Below are positions 16,508 to 25,246 of a DNA stretch of 53,698 nt, piece after piece. The DNA is taken from NCBI GenBank assembly GCA_022771805.1, contig JALELM010000017.1, positions 1 through 53,698 of the forward strand. The letters are read 5' to 3'. The translations under genes were made by a program, and so were the position numbers. Under the pieces are notes generated by a model, which made no database searches, was not told the origin of the DNA, and saw nothing but the letters and a program-made list of their open reading frames with translations. The DNA is from Veillonellaceae bacterium. GTDB lineage: Bacteria > Bacillota > Negativicutes > Veillonellales > Negativicoccaceae. Within the stretch, counting starts at the first letter, position 1, and each line of letters opens with the position of its first letter.

Positions 16508-18094
16508 TCAATCCGGTTTCGCCGGCCGGATATGCAGCTCCGTCAAACCGAAATAGCGCATCAGACCGCCGCGGGAGACGGGATTGTCCCAGTCGACATA
16601 GAAAATATGCCGCAGCATGCGTTGGGAAACGGGCACGGCATCGACGACCGCCACCGTCTCACCCGCCGCGCGCACGGCCAGGATGTGCTCGAGTCGCGCC
16701 GCATCGATCCGGTTCAGCGCATGGGAATAATACGCGGTGAGCAGGAGAAAGGGGACGGTCACCGCCAGTGCCGGGATAAGCAGCGCCCGCCGCTGCCGGG
16801 CGAAATGAGCCCGCAGAGCCGGGTCGTTGGCGAGCGCCAGCATGCCCGTCAACAGCAGGAGCACGGCGAAGAAGGTCGCGCGAGCCGGGAAGGTCGGCGC
16901 ACCGATCATGGCAAGGTTATTCACCGCCGCTCCGGCCAGGCACAGGCAGGCAAAGCGACGGTCGGGGAAGGTCGGCGCGGGCAAATCGTTTTGCGCCGTG
17001 CCGAGCAGGCGGCGCACCGTGATGTAAAGGAGGCCGATCAGGAGCAGGTAGAACAACATTTCTTCCAGACCGCTTGCCGTGTTCATGACACGGGCGAGCA
17101 CTTTCGGCCGCGTCACATCGAGCGGCAGGAGGACGTAGCGGATGATCGCTTCGCCGAACATCCGTCCGATACGGCCGTCCGTCGCATAGGAATATGCCAA
17201 GATCAGCGCCGCCGGGCCTGCAAGGTAAGGATAGAACGAGCGACCTGTCGGGACGGTGCGCTTGCGATACAGGCGGTAGAAGATACCGAACAGCAGCAAC
17301 AGCGGCAGTACGTAGAGCAGCATTTCGCCCGTGCCGGAGAACTGGTTGCCGAGGCGGCGTGCGATCCCCGCACTGACTTCTGCCGAACGGACGAAATTTC
17401 CCGGCGCCGCTGCCAGCGCGACAAAGCCGAGGAGCGCGCCGGCGAGACCGCTGTACTGCCAAGGGCGAGCCAGTCCTTTGCGGTACAGGCGCCAAGTGGC
17501 GAACGCAGCCAGGAAAATCGTCGCCACGGCGGCATTTTCCACGCTCCAACCGGCGAGCAGACCCGCCAGGAAAAGAAGCGGCACGGTGACGGCACTCCGG
17601 CCGGGCAGCGTACCGGTGCGTGTCAGCCGATAGGGCAGCAGAAATGTGCCCATCAGGCAGGCGGTCCAGAGGTACACCGTCGAGCCGCACATCCAAACGA
17701 CGACCTCGCCGTAATGCGGGACACAGTACCAAAGACCGAGTGCGGCGGCCGCGACACGCCACCACTCGGGCGCGCCCGATCGGCAGCGGCTGTGCAGGCA
17801 GAGCAGCAGGACGAGCCAGGTGTACGCCAAGGCATTGGCAATGTTGAACAGGGCTTTATCGACAAGCAGAAACGAGTCCAGAATGAAAAAGGAAACCATC
17901 CGTCCGCCATGCTGCAGGTAGTGCCGGGCGAGCGAGTGAAAGACATCGCCCAGCGAATGCAGATGCTGCGTCGTATTCCAGATCAGCGCGTATTCGTAAT
18001 CGTCGCGATGCAGCGGTGTCCAGGTATTCAGCAGCCACATATAGGCAAAGACGGTGGCGAGTAGGAGCCAACCGCCGTGACGTTTAAGCGACAT
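16508..18094 (-). CDS. Polytopic membrane protein, DUF6056-like
   Basis: 528 aa with about 11-12 hydrophobic segments. The first external loop is acidic and His/Arg rich (TPLHRDDYEYALIWNTTQHLHS, quoted in part), followed by a Gly-Gly-Arg segment (LQHGGRMVSFFILDSF). This layout resembles DUF6056 and related glucosyltransferase-like GT-C membrane proteins, where acidic residues in the first loop are catalytic. The C-terminal domain (about 430-528) is soluble. A long open frame on the opposite strand is a GC-driven shadow. It overlaps a small upstream frame (18084-18329) by 11 bases. Function unknown. Confidence 0.72.
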   Translation of the reverse strand: MSLKRHGGWLLLATVFAYMWLLNTWTPLHRDDYEYALIWNTTQHLHSLGDVFHSLARHYLQHGGRMVSFFILDSFLLVDKALFNIANALAYTWLVLLLCLHSRCRSGAPEWWRVAAAALGLWYCVPHYGEVVVWMCGSTVYLWTACLMGTFLLPYRLTRTGTLPGRSAVTVPLLFLAGLLAGWSVENAAVATIFLAAFATWRLYRKGLARPWQYSGLAGALLGFVALAAAPGNFVRSAEVSAGIARRLGNQFSGTGEMLLYVLPLLLLFGIFYRLYRKRTVPTGRSFYPYLAGPAALILAYSYATDGRIGRMFGEAIIRYVLLPLDVTRPKVLARVMNTASGLEEMLFYLLLIGLLYITVRRLLGTAQNDLPAPTFPDRRFACLCLAGAAVNNLAMIGAPTFPARATFFAVLLLLTGMLALANDPALRAHFARQRRALLIPALAVTVPFLLLTAYYSHALNRIDAARLEHILAVRAAGETVAVVDAVPVSQRMLRHIFYVDWDNPVSRGGLMRYFGLTELHIRPAKPD

Positions 18095-18329
18095 AGTCGA
18101 TCACCCCGGCGAACGGGGAGAGGAATCCCCGCAGACGATCCTTTCGCGCCGCGTACAGCGACCGCGCACCGGCATGTACGGCGGTGAAATTTGCACCGAA
18201 ATCCGCCCGAGCAAGGCTCATTGCCGGAACGGAAGAAGAAATACTGTCGCCGGCAAGCGCACGACAAACGATAACGATTAACGGGCAGCCCGGTGCGCTC
18301 GCTACCGGCCGCCGCGGTTTCCAATTCAT
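18084..18329 (-). CDS. Small hypothetical protein, 81 aa
   Basis: The frame begins ATG 18329, about 23 bases after the start expected from an extended -10 promoter (18364-18372), and overlaps the next gene by 11 bases, as a translationally coupled leader gene would. AAAGGG lies upstream but about 11 bases away. The product is Ala/Ser-rich and basic with one mildly hydrophobic stretch (CPLIVIVCRALA); no family recognised. It may be a real small gene or a transcribed leader only. Confidence 0.35.
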   Translation of the reverse strand: MNWKPRRPVASAPGCPLIVIVCRALAGDSISSSVPAMSLARADFGANFTAVHAGARSLYAARKDRLRGFLSPFAGVIDYVA

Positions 18330-18363
18330 GAATAACAACCCTTTCTGAATGCACATTGTAATT

Positions 18364-18372
18364 ATTATAGCA
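18364..18372 (-). promoter_or_regulatory. Extended -10 promoter for the 18084-18329 / 16508-18094 unit
   Basis: On the - strand TGC-TATAAT, without a good -35. The same string GTGCTATAATAAT occurs upstream of the symporter gene at 21038. Confidence 0.55.
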
Positions 18373-18413
18373 CGCACCGCGGTTTGCCGCCGCAACGGCG
18401 ATGCGAACAGGGC

Positions 18414-18442
18414 TTGCCAACTCGCGGGATATCGGGTACGCT
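18414..18442 (+). promoter_or_regulatory. Promoter of the hypothetical gene at 18484
   Basis: TTGCCA, 17-base spacer, TACGCT; divergent from the promoter at 18364-18372. Confidence 0.55.
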
Positions 18443-18483
18443 GGATGTATCGACAGGGAAATTTTCGCAAAGGAGCGAGGACG

Positions 18484-18819
18484 ATGAAAGCATTCTTGAC
18501 GAAGGAAGACAGGGCGTTTATTGCTCGGGCGTTGCCGCATATTGCACAGACGGAAAGTGACGAACGGACGGCGCGGCAGTTCGATTGGGAGACTTGCGAC
18601 ATGGCGGCGTTGCTGCCGGATACTGCAGTGGAGAACAGCTGCTACTACTTCGGGAAAACGGCTGCGGAATGGGCGGCTGCGGATTGGGAGAACTTGGACG
18701 GCTGCCGGCGCGAGGAACTGGCGGCGGACGGCATCACCAATGCGGCCGACTATGCGGAGGAATTGCAGGCGACAGGCCGGCTGATGCAAGGGGAATTCGG
18801 TGTATTTGAAGTGGTGTAG
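18484..18819 (+). CDS. Hypothetical protein, 111 aa
   Basis: Starts at ATG 18484 after AAAGGAG. Acidic soluble protein with no signal or membrane segment: helical N-terminus (MKAFLTKEDRAFIARALPHI), middle with Trp-rich AAEWAAADWENLDG, then ELAADGITNAADYAEELQATGRLM. No family recognised. Own promoter and terminator. Confidence 0.7.
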   Translation: MKAFLTKEDRAFIARALPHIAQTESDERTARQFDWETCDMAALLPDTAVENSCYYFGKTAAEWAAADWENLDGCRREELAADGITNAADYAEELQATGRLMQGEFGVFEVV

Positions 18820-18842
18820 GAGGGGCGAACGCCCCTTTTTTT
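18820..18842 (+). terminator. Intrinsic terminator after the hypothetical gene
   Basis: AGGGGC-GAAC-GCCCCT then a run of eight T. Confidence 0.9.
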
Positions 18843-18912
18843 ATTGCAATAAAAAAATCCGCATTCGGATTGAAAACGGATCATTTGCAACAATATATTG
18901 TCAAGTTTGCAG

Positions 18913-18987
18913 TGGAGCGGGTGAAGGGAGTCGAACCCTCTACATTCAGCTTGGGAAGCTGACGTTCTACCGGTGAACTACACCCGC
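18913..18987 (-). tRNA. tRNA-Gly (anticodon CCC)
   Basis: Read on the - strand: acceptor GCGGGTG/CACCCGC, discriminator T and encoded CCA. The anticodon stem TCAGC/GCTGA holds loop TTCCCAA, giving anticodon CCC. The T arm has GGTTCGA. All four arms fold. It reads GGG codons. Confidence 0.95.
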
Positions 18988-19036
18988 ATCGGATAACGAA
19001 GTAATTATAACACAGTTCCGCCGGCTTGCCAACCGC

Positions 19037-19618
19037 TTACAGCGGCTGTCCGGCTGCTCGGATATAGCGTGCCAGACGGCGAACGATCGGCAGAGAAAGC
19101 GCCGAGACGAGCCCGCCTTTTACCAGGTTGAACGGGATAATGACGGCGAGGAGAAAATCCCATATCGTGTAGACATTGCGCCCGGCCTGGCGGGTCAGCG
19201 CCAGCAACTGCTCCGTGGAGATTCCGAAAGCATACTGATAAGCAGGCAGCAGCACGGTGAAATTCAAGACACAGGCAACCAAAGCGACACTTACGGTAGC
19301 AAGCGCATACGCAAACAGCCCCGGGCGGCGGAAGAGTTGCAGCACGGTGATGAAAGTGAGGGATAAGATCCCGTTGGCAATTTCGCCGATGCCGAACGAG
19401 GAGGAGGCGAACAGGTGCAGTAGGCCTTTCACCACGGCGATCGCCGCGCCGGCGGCCCAACCGAACAGGCGGGCGCCGATAACGACCGGCACATCGCTCA
19501 CATCAAGCGTGAGGAAGACCGGCATGAAAGGCACCGGAAACTGCCAAAACATCAGAACCGTAGCGAACGCGGACAAGAGACCGACATAGGTAATAAAGCG
19601 AACGGCGCGCGACATCAT
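19037..19618 (-). CDS. ECF transporter S component, RibU-like (riboflavin)
   Basis: 193 aa, about six membrane segments. The early segment FPVPFMPVFLTLDVSDVPVVIGARLFG matches the RibU pattern (P...LK-D-SD-P...G) that lines the flavin site. It works with an ECF module (EcfA/A'/T), which could be the general one encoded elsewhere; the module at 23.8-26.7 kb looks dedicated. Its ATG directly abuts the stop of the symporter gene upstream, so they form an operon. No FMN riboswitch was found in front of it. Riboflavin is the likely but unproven substrate. Confidence 0.75.
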   Translation of the reverse strand: MMSRAVRFITYVGLLSAFATVLMFWQFPVPFMPVFLTLDVSDVPVVIGARLFGWAAGAAIAVVKGLLHLFASSSFGIGEIANGILSLTFITVLQLFRRPGLFAYALATVSVALVACVLNFTVLLPAYQYAFGISTEQLLALTRQAGRNVYTIWDFLLAVIIPFNLVKGGLVSALSLPIVRRLARYIRAAGQPL

Positions 19619-20992
19619 TCACATCCTTCGGCGGAGCCAATCTCCCAAGAGCCACAATACCGAGCAGCCCATACCGACATAGAGCGGATTGACGGGCAAG
19701 GGCAATCGACCGATCGAGGCAATGGCGATACCGGTCGCCAGATAAATGCCGGCAGCGATGCTGCGATCGGAGAAATTACCGCACTGATACATGGCACAGA
19801 GGAAGGGGAAAAAGATTCCCGCTCCGCGCAACGAAAACGATAAAAAATTCCAATATAATACTTGCGAATCGTAGTGGTAGAATGCGGCGCTGAAGGCGGC
19901 CGCCACGACCAGGACGAGACTGCCTTGCAAAATATAGAACAGATGCGTCGGATTGTTGATGCCGAGACCGTGCTCCGCCACATCCACGGTCAGCGAAGTC
20001 GCGGCACCGAGCGAGAGCCCCGCCAGCGAGCCGATAATCGAAAGCAGGACGGCGCCGATGCCGAGTCCGCCGAGCAGGTCGGGGAGATGCATTTGCATGA
20101 ACAAAGGCAGCGCCGTAACCGCATCGAGATTCGGCACGGTTTGTTGCATGTAGATCCCGATCAGCACCAAAGGGATACCGACGGGCAGACAGATCAGCGC
20201 AGCGAGAAACGTTCCTTTTTTCGCCGTGTCCGTGTCTGTGGCACTGTAAATCGCCTGGGCATAGGATTGCGTGACGACCACGCCGATAATCACCGAGAGA
20301 CAATTCGTTGCAAAGCTTTTTCCGGCCGACCACGTCGCCGCGCCGGTCAGACTGCTCCAAGACAGCAGATCCCCACCGTTCGGCAGCGCAGCGATGCCGT
20401 GCCGGGCAATGATCCCGCCGCTGCAAAGCACACCGAAAAGTAAACCGGTCTTGATGATACCGGATACGGCCGTTCCCTTGATTCCGCCGAGCAGGACATA
20501 CAGCACGACGAGCACGAGCAACAGCAGCGCCGCCGCCCATTCCGAGGCGGCGAAAAGCAGTTGCAGGAAGTGCATTCCCGCAATGCCGCTGGCGATCAGA
20601 GAGAAGAAAATTCCCAATACGGAAACCAGCGAGGTGGCAATGGCGGCACCCTTGCCGTAATGCACGAGCATGTACTCGGCGATCGTTTTGAGACCGCTGC
20701 GGCGCAACGGCCCGGCGTAGACGGCGCCGAGAATGAGAAAGCCGAGCGCGGCGCCCACGGTGAACCACAGAGCGGAAAAACCGCTGCTGACCGCACTCTG
20801 CGTGGTGCCGATGGTGGCGGCGCCGCCGATAATCGTGCCGACGAGGGCGCCGGCGACCAGGTAGGCATTCGCCGCCCGGCCGCTGACACTGAAGCCGTCG
20901 ACCGATTTTTGGTGTGTCGTGCGTAACACGGCGCCGAACACCGAAGCAAAAGCAAGCAAAATTCCGCCGATGTGCCAGACGCTGAGCGCCAT
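19619..20992 (-). CDS. Sodium:solute symporter family permease
   Basis: 457 aa, about 12-13 membrane segments. SSS-family features: GRAANAYLVAGALVGTIIGGAATIGT, GLKTIAEYMLVHYGKG, YVLLGGIKGTAVSGIIKTGLL and the RATDTDTAKKG-like loop YSATDTDTAKKGTF. AAGGGGTGAG lies 5 bases before ATG 20992. First gene of a two-gene operon with the RibU-like S component. Substrate not predictable. Confidence 0.85.
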   Translation of the reverse strand: MALSVWHIGGILLAFASVFGAVLRTTHQKSVDGFSVSGRAANAYLVAGALVGTIIGGAATIGTTQSAVSSGFSALWFTVGAALGFLILGAVYAGPLRRSGLKTIAEYMLVHYGKGAAIATSLVSVLGIFFSLIASGIAGMHFLQLLFAASEWAAALLLLVLVVLYVLLGGIKGTAVSGIIKTGLLFGVLCSGGIIARHGIAALPNGGDLLSWSSLTGAATWSAGKSFATNCLSVIIGVVVTQSYAQAIYSATDTDTAKKGTFLAALICLPVGIPLVLIGIYMQQTVPNLDAVTALPLFMQMHLPDLLGGLGIGAVLLSIIGSLAGLSLGAATSLTVDVAEHGLGINNPTHLFYILQGSLVLVVAAAFSAAFYHYDSQVLYWNFLSFSLRGAGIFFPFLCAMYQCGNFSDRSIAAGIYLATGIAIASIGRLPLPVNPLYVGMGCSVLWLLGDWLRRRM

Positions 20993-21011
20993 GCATACTC
21001 ACCCCTTCCGC

Positions 21012-21029
21012 CGCGGTATGGATACCGCG
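21012..21029. other. Leader hairpin, terminator-like on the + strand
   Basis: CGCGGTAT-GG-ATACCGCG followed by TTTTT on the + strand. It lies in the 5' leader of the - strand symporter gene, just before its Shine-Dalgarno. It could block antisense transcription or structure the leader. Confidence 0.45.
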
Positions 21030-21037
21030 TTTTTATT

Positions 21038-21046
21038 ATTATAGCA
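21038..21046 (-). promoter_or_regulatory. Extended -10 promoter of the symporter operon
   Basis: On the - strand TGC-TATAAT; no clear -35. Same 13-base string as at 18361-18373. Confidence 0.55.
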
Positions 21047-21229
21047 CTTCCGAGCTTTTTCTTGCGTGATGAAACACTTTATTCGCGTATGGGGCGAAAA
21101 GAGTGCGAAAGGCAAGAAAAAGAACAAATCCTGCAGTGAAAACACTGGCAAAGGATGCAGGCATGTGGTATGCTTAAATGCTTCGGAGGATGCCGAAGTA
21201 TATGGTCGAAGGCGGGGAGGTATGCAGAA

Positions 21230-22321
21230 ATGATGGACATAGAGAGCAAGAAACAACGGTATTGGCGTGAAGATGCGGAACGGGGATCGATACTGGCGAT
21301 GCTGTGTCTGGCGGAGTCGTACATGGGGCGGCCGTGGGAAAAGGTCGGCGATTTGGAAAAGGTATATTACTGGTATGAGCAGGCGGCTCGTCACGGAAGC
21401 GGCGAAGGGATGTATGAGCTCGGACGTTTGGCGGAACGGGTCGGCGCAACGGACGAAGCATGGAAACGGTATAAGCAAGCAGCCGTGATGGGATGGCCGG
21501 AGGCCTGGACGAAAGTGGGAGAATATTGCAAAAGTCGGGGGAATAAAAAGCAGGCGCGGCGCTGGTTTGAGTTAGCGGCAGACTACGGCGAGTCCTTAGC
21601 GCGCCGCATATTGGATTTGCCGAGTATAGGAGAGGAAGATGCCGTTTGGGCACAAAAGGCATCCGCACTGGCGGTTCGCTATGAAAAGCGCGGTAAGCGG
21701 GAGCGTGCCGACCGCTATCGAGTGAAAGCAAGAATATACGGTGACAAATCGCGGCGCGGGGACGATACGGAGGAGCAGCATGCGATCCAGGATGCGCTGT
21801 CCGCACAATGGCGGCAGACTTTGCAGGCGCGCGGCGTGCCGTCATTGGAAGCCAAGGGGTTGGGCAGCCTCATTGCCTTGTGGGAAGGTGATGAAGCGGA
21901 AGCGTTTCGCTGGTATCATCGGCAATTGTCCTGTTTAGGAAGATGGGATTTCTGGGAGGAAGCCTCAGGACTTTGGATAGATTTGTTTTTGAATGACCGA
22001 CAAGATTACATTTGCAACGAGCAGGCGGCGATAGCGGGAAACGAAGATGCATTTGGCTATGCGCTTCTAACCGGTATCAGCGATGAAGGACGGGATGAAC
22101 AGTACTGGGTTGCGCGGCAAATTGATTTCGATTATTGGAGCGGGTACGCACATCTGCGGTATTGGGATGAAGATGAGGATGAGGCGCCCAAACGGTACAA
22201 AAAGAGTGTGCCCTACGAATTGACGGGTGAGGACAGATTGTCGGACGGTAACGAATACCCGGCCGAGCCGATCGGGATACAAGGAGCAATCAGCTGGTTG
22301 TGGGAAGAAATCTATTATTGA
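21230..22321 (+). CDS. SEL1-like repeat protein
   Basis: 363 aa from ATG 21230 (GGGGAGG upstream). The first 150 residues hold SEL1-type helical repeats (AERGSILAMLCLAESYMG, QAARHGSGEGMYELGRLAE, AVMGWPEAWTKVGEYC, ADYGESLARRIL). The C-terminal half is acidic, Trp-rich and unlike known repeats. No signal peptide, so probably cytoplasmic. SEL1 proteins are protein-binding scaffolds. The adjacent gene encodes a second SEL1 protein; the pair may work together. Confidence 0.75.
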   Translation: MMDIESKKQRYWREDAERGSILAMLCLAESYMGRPWEKVGDLEKVYYWYEQAARHGSGEGMYELGRLAERVGATDEAWKRYKQAAVMGWPEAWTKVGEYCKSRGNKKQARRWFELAADYGESLARRILDLPSIGEEDAVWAQKASALAVRYEKRGKRERADRYRVKARIYGDKSRRGDDTEEQHAIQDALSAQWRQTLQARGVPSLEAKGLGSLIALWEGDEAEAFRWYHRQLSCLGRWDFWEEASGLWIDLFLNDRQDYICNEQAAIAGNEDAFGYALLTGISDEGRDEQYWVARQIDFDYWSGYAHLRYWDEDEDEAPKRYKKSVPYELTGEDRLSDGNEYPAEPIGIQGAISWLWEEIYY

Positions 22322-22331
22322 GGAGGCAGCT

Positions 22332-23381
22332 ATGACGAAATCGGAAATGCAGCAGGCATCCGCAGAAGAAATACAAGCGCGCCTGGCTTTGTACGGCGAA
22401 CGCATGTATGAGTTGGCGCGTTACAGCGGGGTTCCGACGTTTTACTATGAAGCGGCCAAGGTCGGTCATGCGGCCGCGCAAGCGGAGATGGCCGGACATA
22501 ATCAGAGGTATGCCTACTGGCCTTCGCTCGTGAAGAATGAGGAAGAACGGCGGATGTGGCTGCGTAAAGCTGCGGCGAACGGCGATGCGTGGGCACAATG
22601 GATTATGGCCGCTGCCTGCCGGAACAGCGGTGACGATACCCAAGCCCGCTGTTGGCTGGAGCAGTCTGCCGCCGGCGGCTGGCCTAAGGCGCAGTACCGG
22701 CTGGGCAGATTGCTGCAGGAGGAAGGGGATGTGGCAGGGGCTCGCGACTGGTTCATCCGAGCCGGGACGAAGCGAGGAGAAGCGGGCTTCTATCCCTTGC
22801 GTGATTTGTATGTGAATACCGGCGACGTGGCGGCTCTGCAGAAATGGTTTGCACAAGAGGAACAAGCGGGGAACAAAAAGGTTTTATACTGCTTGGCCTG
22901 TGACATGGCGCGAGCGGGAGATGCGGCGGCGGCACGGGAATACATCGAACGGGCGGCGGCGAACGGAAACAAGAAGGCCGTTGCGGCGATATTGCGGGGG
23001 TTTCGCGAGGAGGGCAAGTCGGCCGAAGCGGTCAATTGGTACCGCGGCATCATGGCGGACAGCGTTGCGGCACATGCCGAGTTGGCGGGCTTGCTGATTG
23101 AGGACGGCCGCGAGGAGGAAGCACTGGAAGTGTTGGCTCCGTGGGCGGACGGCAACCTGCTGCAAGAGACACCCGCCCGCTGGGGAATACCCGTGGCGCT
23201 GACGGAGGAAGAAGGCAGCACGGAACGCATTCGGGAAGAGAGTGATACGGACGAAGAGGAAGCGGCGGTGCCGTATCTCGCCGGGAATTGTGATCTGCCG
23301 CGTTGGGGGATACCGTGGCAACCGGACGGCGGAAAGCAACGCTCCGGCAAGCGCAAGAGAAGGGCGGGTGCGAGGCGGTAA
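22332..23381 (+). CDS. SEL1-like repeat protein
   Basis: 349 aa from ATG 22332, ten bases after the previous stop with AGGAGGC as Shine-Dalgarno. SEL1/TPR-like repeats cover most of the protein (AAKVGHAAAQAEMAGHNQ, AAANGDAWAQWIMAAACR, SAAGGWPKAQYRLGRLL, AAANGNKKAVAAILRGF). The C-terminus is acidic then strongly basic (KRKRRAGARR). No export signal. Paralogue of the upstream gene, with clearer repeats and without its Trp-rich C-terminal domain. Confidence 0.78.
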   Translation: MTKSEMQQASAEEIQARLALYGERMYELARYSGVPTFYYEAAKVGHAAAQAEMAGHNQRYAYWPSLVKNEEERRMWLRKAAANGDAWAQWIMAAACRNSGDDTQARCWLEQSAAGGWPKAQYRLGRLLQEEGDVAGARDWFIRAGTKRGEAGFYPLRDLYVNTGDVAALQKWFAQEEQAGNKKVLYCLACDMARAGDAAAAREYIERAAANGNKKAVAAILRGFREEGKSAEAVNWYRGIMADSVAAHAELAGLLIEDGREEEALEVLAPWADGNLLQETPARWGIPVALTEEEGSTERIREESDTDEEEAAVPYLAGNCDLPRWGIPWQPDGGKQRSGKRKRRAGARR

Positions 23382-23427
23382 CCGCTCGGAGCACGGCGGC
23401 GCGTAGCGTGCGCGCCGGTGCCCGGGT

Positions 23428-23456
23428 TTGACAGCGGGGTTTCTTTGTGGTATTAT
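23428..23456 (+). promoter_or_regulatory. Promoter of the T-box-controlled ECF operon
   Basis: TTGACA, 17-base spacer, TATTAT. A GC-rich hairpin (GGCGCG...CGCGCC, about 23397-23416) lies just upstream. Confidence 0.88.
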
Positions 23457-23461
23457 GCATG

Positions 23462-23755
23462 CAATCAAGCAGAAATCGATGAACGGGAAGAGTAGTTTCG
23501 CAGCGAGCACTGCAGCGAGCCGATGACAGTGGGAGATCGGCGTGGGAGCGCGGAGTGAATGGACCCGGGAGATGCGACCCGAGCCGCCCAGCGGGGTAGG
23601 CGTCGACGGCAACTTCGGCCGATATCCCGAAGCGCGTATCGCCGCAAGGCCGTACGTCGGAGCGGATTGAATATTTCAATCAAGCGGGGTGGCACCGCGG
23701 AAGGTAACCTTTCGTCCCCATACTGTTGTGGTATGGACGGGACGAGAGGTTTTTT
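23462..23755 (+). promoter_or_regulatory. Tryptophan T-box riboswitch with terminator
   Basis: The T-box signature AGCGGGGTGGCACCGCGG is at 23683-23700. Stem I contains GCAGCGAGCC and GTGGGAG type motifs. The specifier region reads GAA-TGG-ACC, placing a UGG (Trp) codon at 23560-23562. The antiterminator TGGC is complementary to GCCA, as expected for a tRNA-Trp with G73. The terminator stem is 23708-23749 (CCTTTCGTCC... with ...GGACGAGAGG-like arm) plus T6. Uncharged tRNA-Trp would allow read-through into the transporter genes. Confidence 0.93.
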
Positions 23756-23779
23756 GTTTCCGTCCGGAAAGGAGAACGT

Positions 23780-25246
23780 ATGCATCGCTTGGTCTATCAA
23801 ACGCAGCGCGGAGGGAAGTTTCGTTGGCTGACGGTTTCTACACTGATGCTGGCAATCGGCTCGATTTTACACCTGGTGTCGCCGTCGGTTGCGGGGTTTA
23901 CGCCGAACTGGATGATTGCGACGTATTGCGTGGCGATTCTGCTGACGCGGCCGACCTATCGTCAATGTCTGGGCATCGGCCTTGTGGCGGCGCTCATCAA
24001 TGTGCTGACTTCGAAATCCGGCTTTCCGTACGGGAATTTGGTGAGCGAGCCGGTCGGCGCTTTGGTGGCGGCGGTGATGGCGCATCGGGCGATGCACTTC
24101 ACCGGGGCGGGAAAGGTCGTGCCGGCATTGTGCGGTTTCCTGGCGACGGCGGCCAGCGGGTTTTGCTTCGTCAGCATACTGGTGTTTGTCCTGGATCTGC
24201 CGCTCGCCGTGTACCTGAATGTCATGTTGCCCGCGGTGGCACTGGTCGGTTTGGGTAATGCGGTGGTGACGCCGGTCTTGTACCTGCCGGCACAGCGGCT
24301 GTTCGCTTCGCGGGGACTGTTGCCGCAACGCACGGCGACGGAAGACAGCGATCATTCGTCGTTGGAATTGCGGCCGGACGGCGACGGCGTGTTGGCGGCG
24401 GTCCGAGTGAGCTATTACTACCCGGATCAGGAACTGCCGGCGCTGACGGATGTCGATCTCCAAGTGAATGCGGGAGATTTCCTGGTCGTTACGGGACCAT
24501 CCGGCTCGGGCAAGACGACCTTGGCGATGGCTTTCATCGGGGCGGTTCCGCATTACTACGGCGGCCGTCTGGAGGGCATGGTCTATGTCGGCAAGCGAGC
24601 CGTGACGCAGCACAGCATTGCGGAATTGGCGAAAGATGTCGGGACGATTTTGGCGGATTACGATGCACAACTCGTGACGATGACGGTCGGGGAAGAAATG
24701 GCCTTCAGTCTGGAAAATCGCGGCTATTCGGCGGCCGCTATCCGGGAGCGAACGGCGACCGCGTTGGCAAAAGTCGGGCTCGCCGGATTGGAGCGGCGCT
24801 CGGTGTCGGATTTGTCCGGCGGTCAGCGGCAGCGGCTGGTTATTGCCTCCGTGCTGGCGACCGAGCCGCAGGTTTTGGTCGTAGATGAGCCGACCAGCGC
24901 GTTGGATCCCGAGGGCACGGCCGAGTTTTACGAGTTGCTCGGAGAATTGAATCGGGACGGGCTGACCGTCGTCGTCGTGGAGCATAATTTGGCGGCGGTG
25001 CTGCCATATGCGACGCGGGTGCTGCTGCTGGATGCGGGACGGGTGCGCTGTGGCGGGCGGCCGGAGACCGTGCTCGGCTACATGGCCGAGCACGGCATCC
25101 ATACGGCGGCGATACCGGAAGTGTATGCGGCGCGGTTGGCACTGGCGGCGGCAGGCGGTTCCGCGGTGACGACATATCGCGCCGCGGTAAAGGAATTGAG
25201 TGATTTCGCCAGGAGTTTGCGCGGGAAGGAGGGAGCCGGATGTTAG
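23780..25246 (+). CDS. Fused ECF S component (TrpP-like) and ATPase
   Basis: 488 aa from ATG 23780 (AAAGGAGA). Residues about 15-175 are a five- to six-helix S component (GFTPNWMIATYCVAILL, SGFPYGNLVSEPVGALVAAVM). After a linker (176-205) comes an ABC ATPase: Walker A 239-247 (GPSGSGKTT), signature 345-349 (LSGGQ), Walker B 365-370 (VLVVDE), switch His in VVEHN. The Q-loop glutamine appears replaced by Ala292 (LADYDAQ where FQDPDNQ is usual). The Trp T-box upstream points to tryptophan as substrate. S components are normally separate proteins; this fusion is unusual. It overlaps the next ATPase by 7 bases. Operon: fusion, EcfA, EcfT. Confidence 0.85.
   Translation: MHRLVYQTQRGGKFRWLTVSTLMLAIGSILHLVSPSVAGFTPNWMIATYCVAILLTRPTYRQCLGIGLVAALINVLTSKSGFPYGNLVSEPVGALVAAVMAHRAMHFTGAGKVVPALCGFLATAASGFCFVSILVFVLDLPLAVYLNVMLPAVALVGLGNAVVTPVLYLPAQRLFASRGLLPQRTATEDSDHSSLELRPDGDGVLAAVRVSYYYPDQELPALTDVDLQVNAGDFLVVTGPSGSGKTTLAMAFIGAVPHYYGGRLEGMVYVGKRAVTQHSIAELAKDVGTILADYDAQLVTMTVGEEMAFSLENRGYSAAAIRERTATALAKVGLAGLERRSVSDLSGGQRQRLVIASVLATEPQVLVVDEPTSALDPEGTAEFYELLGELNRDGLTVVVVEHNLAAVLPYATRVLLLDAGRVRCGGRPETVLGYMAEHGIHTAAIPEVYAARLALAAAGGSAVTTYRAAVKELSDFARSLRGKEGAGC

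Noticed and set aside
16478-18064. 528-residue open frame on the + strand
   Set aside because: It is the antisense of the hydrophobic membrane protein at 16508-18094. Its product is a low-complexity Arg/Gln/His-rich sequence with no Shine-Dalgarno or family features.
19619-21160. FMN riboswitch for the RibU-like gene
   Set aside because: No FMN-element consensus upstream of either the RibU-like gene or the symporter that leads the operon.
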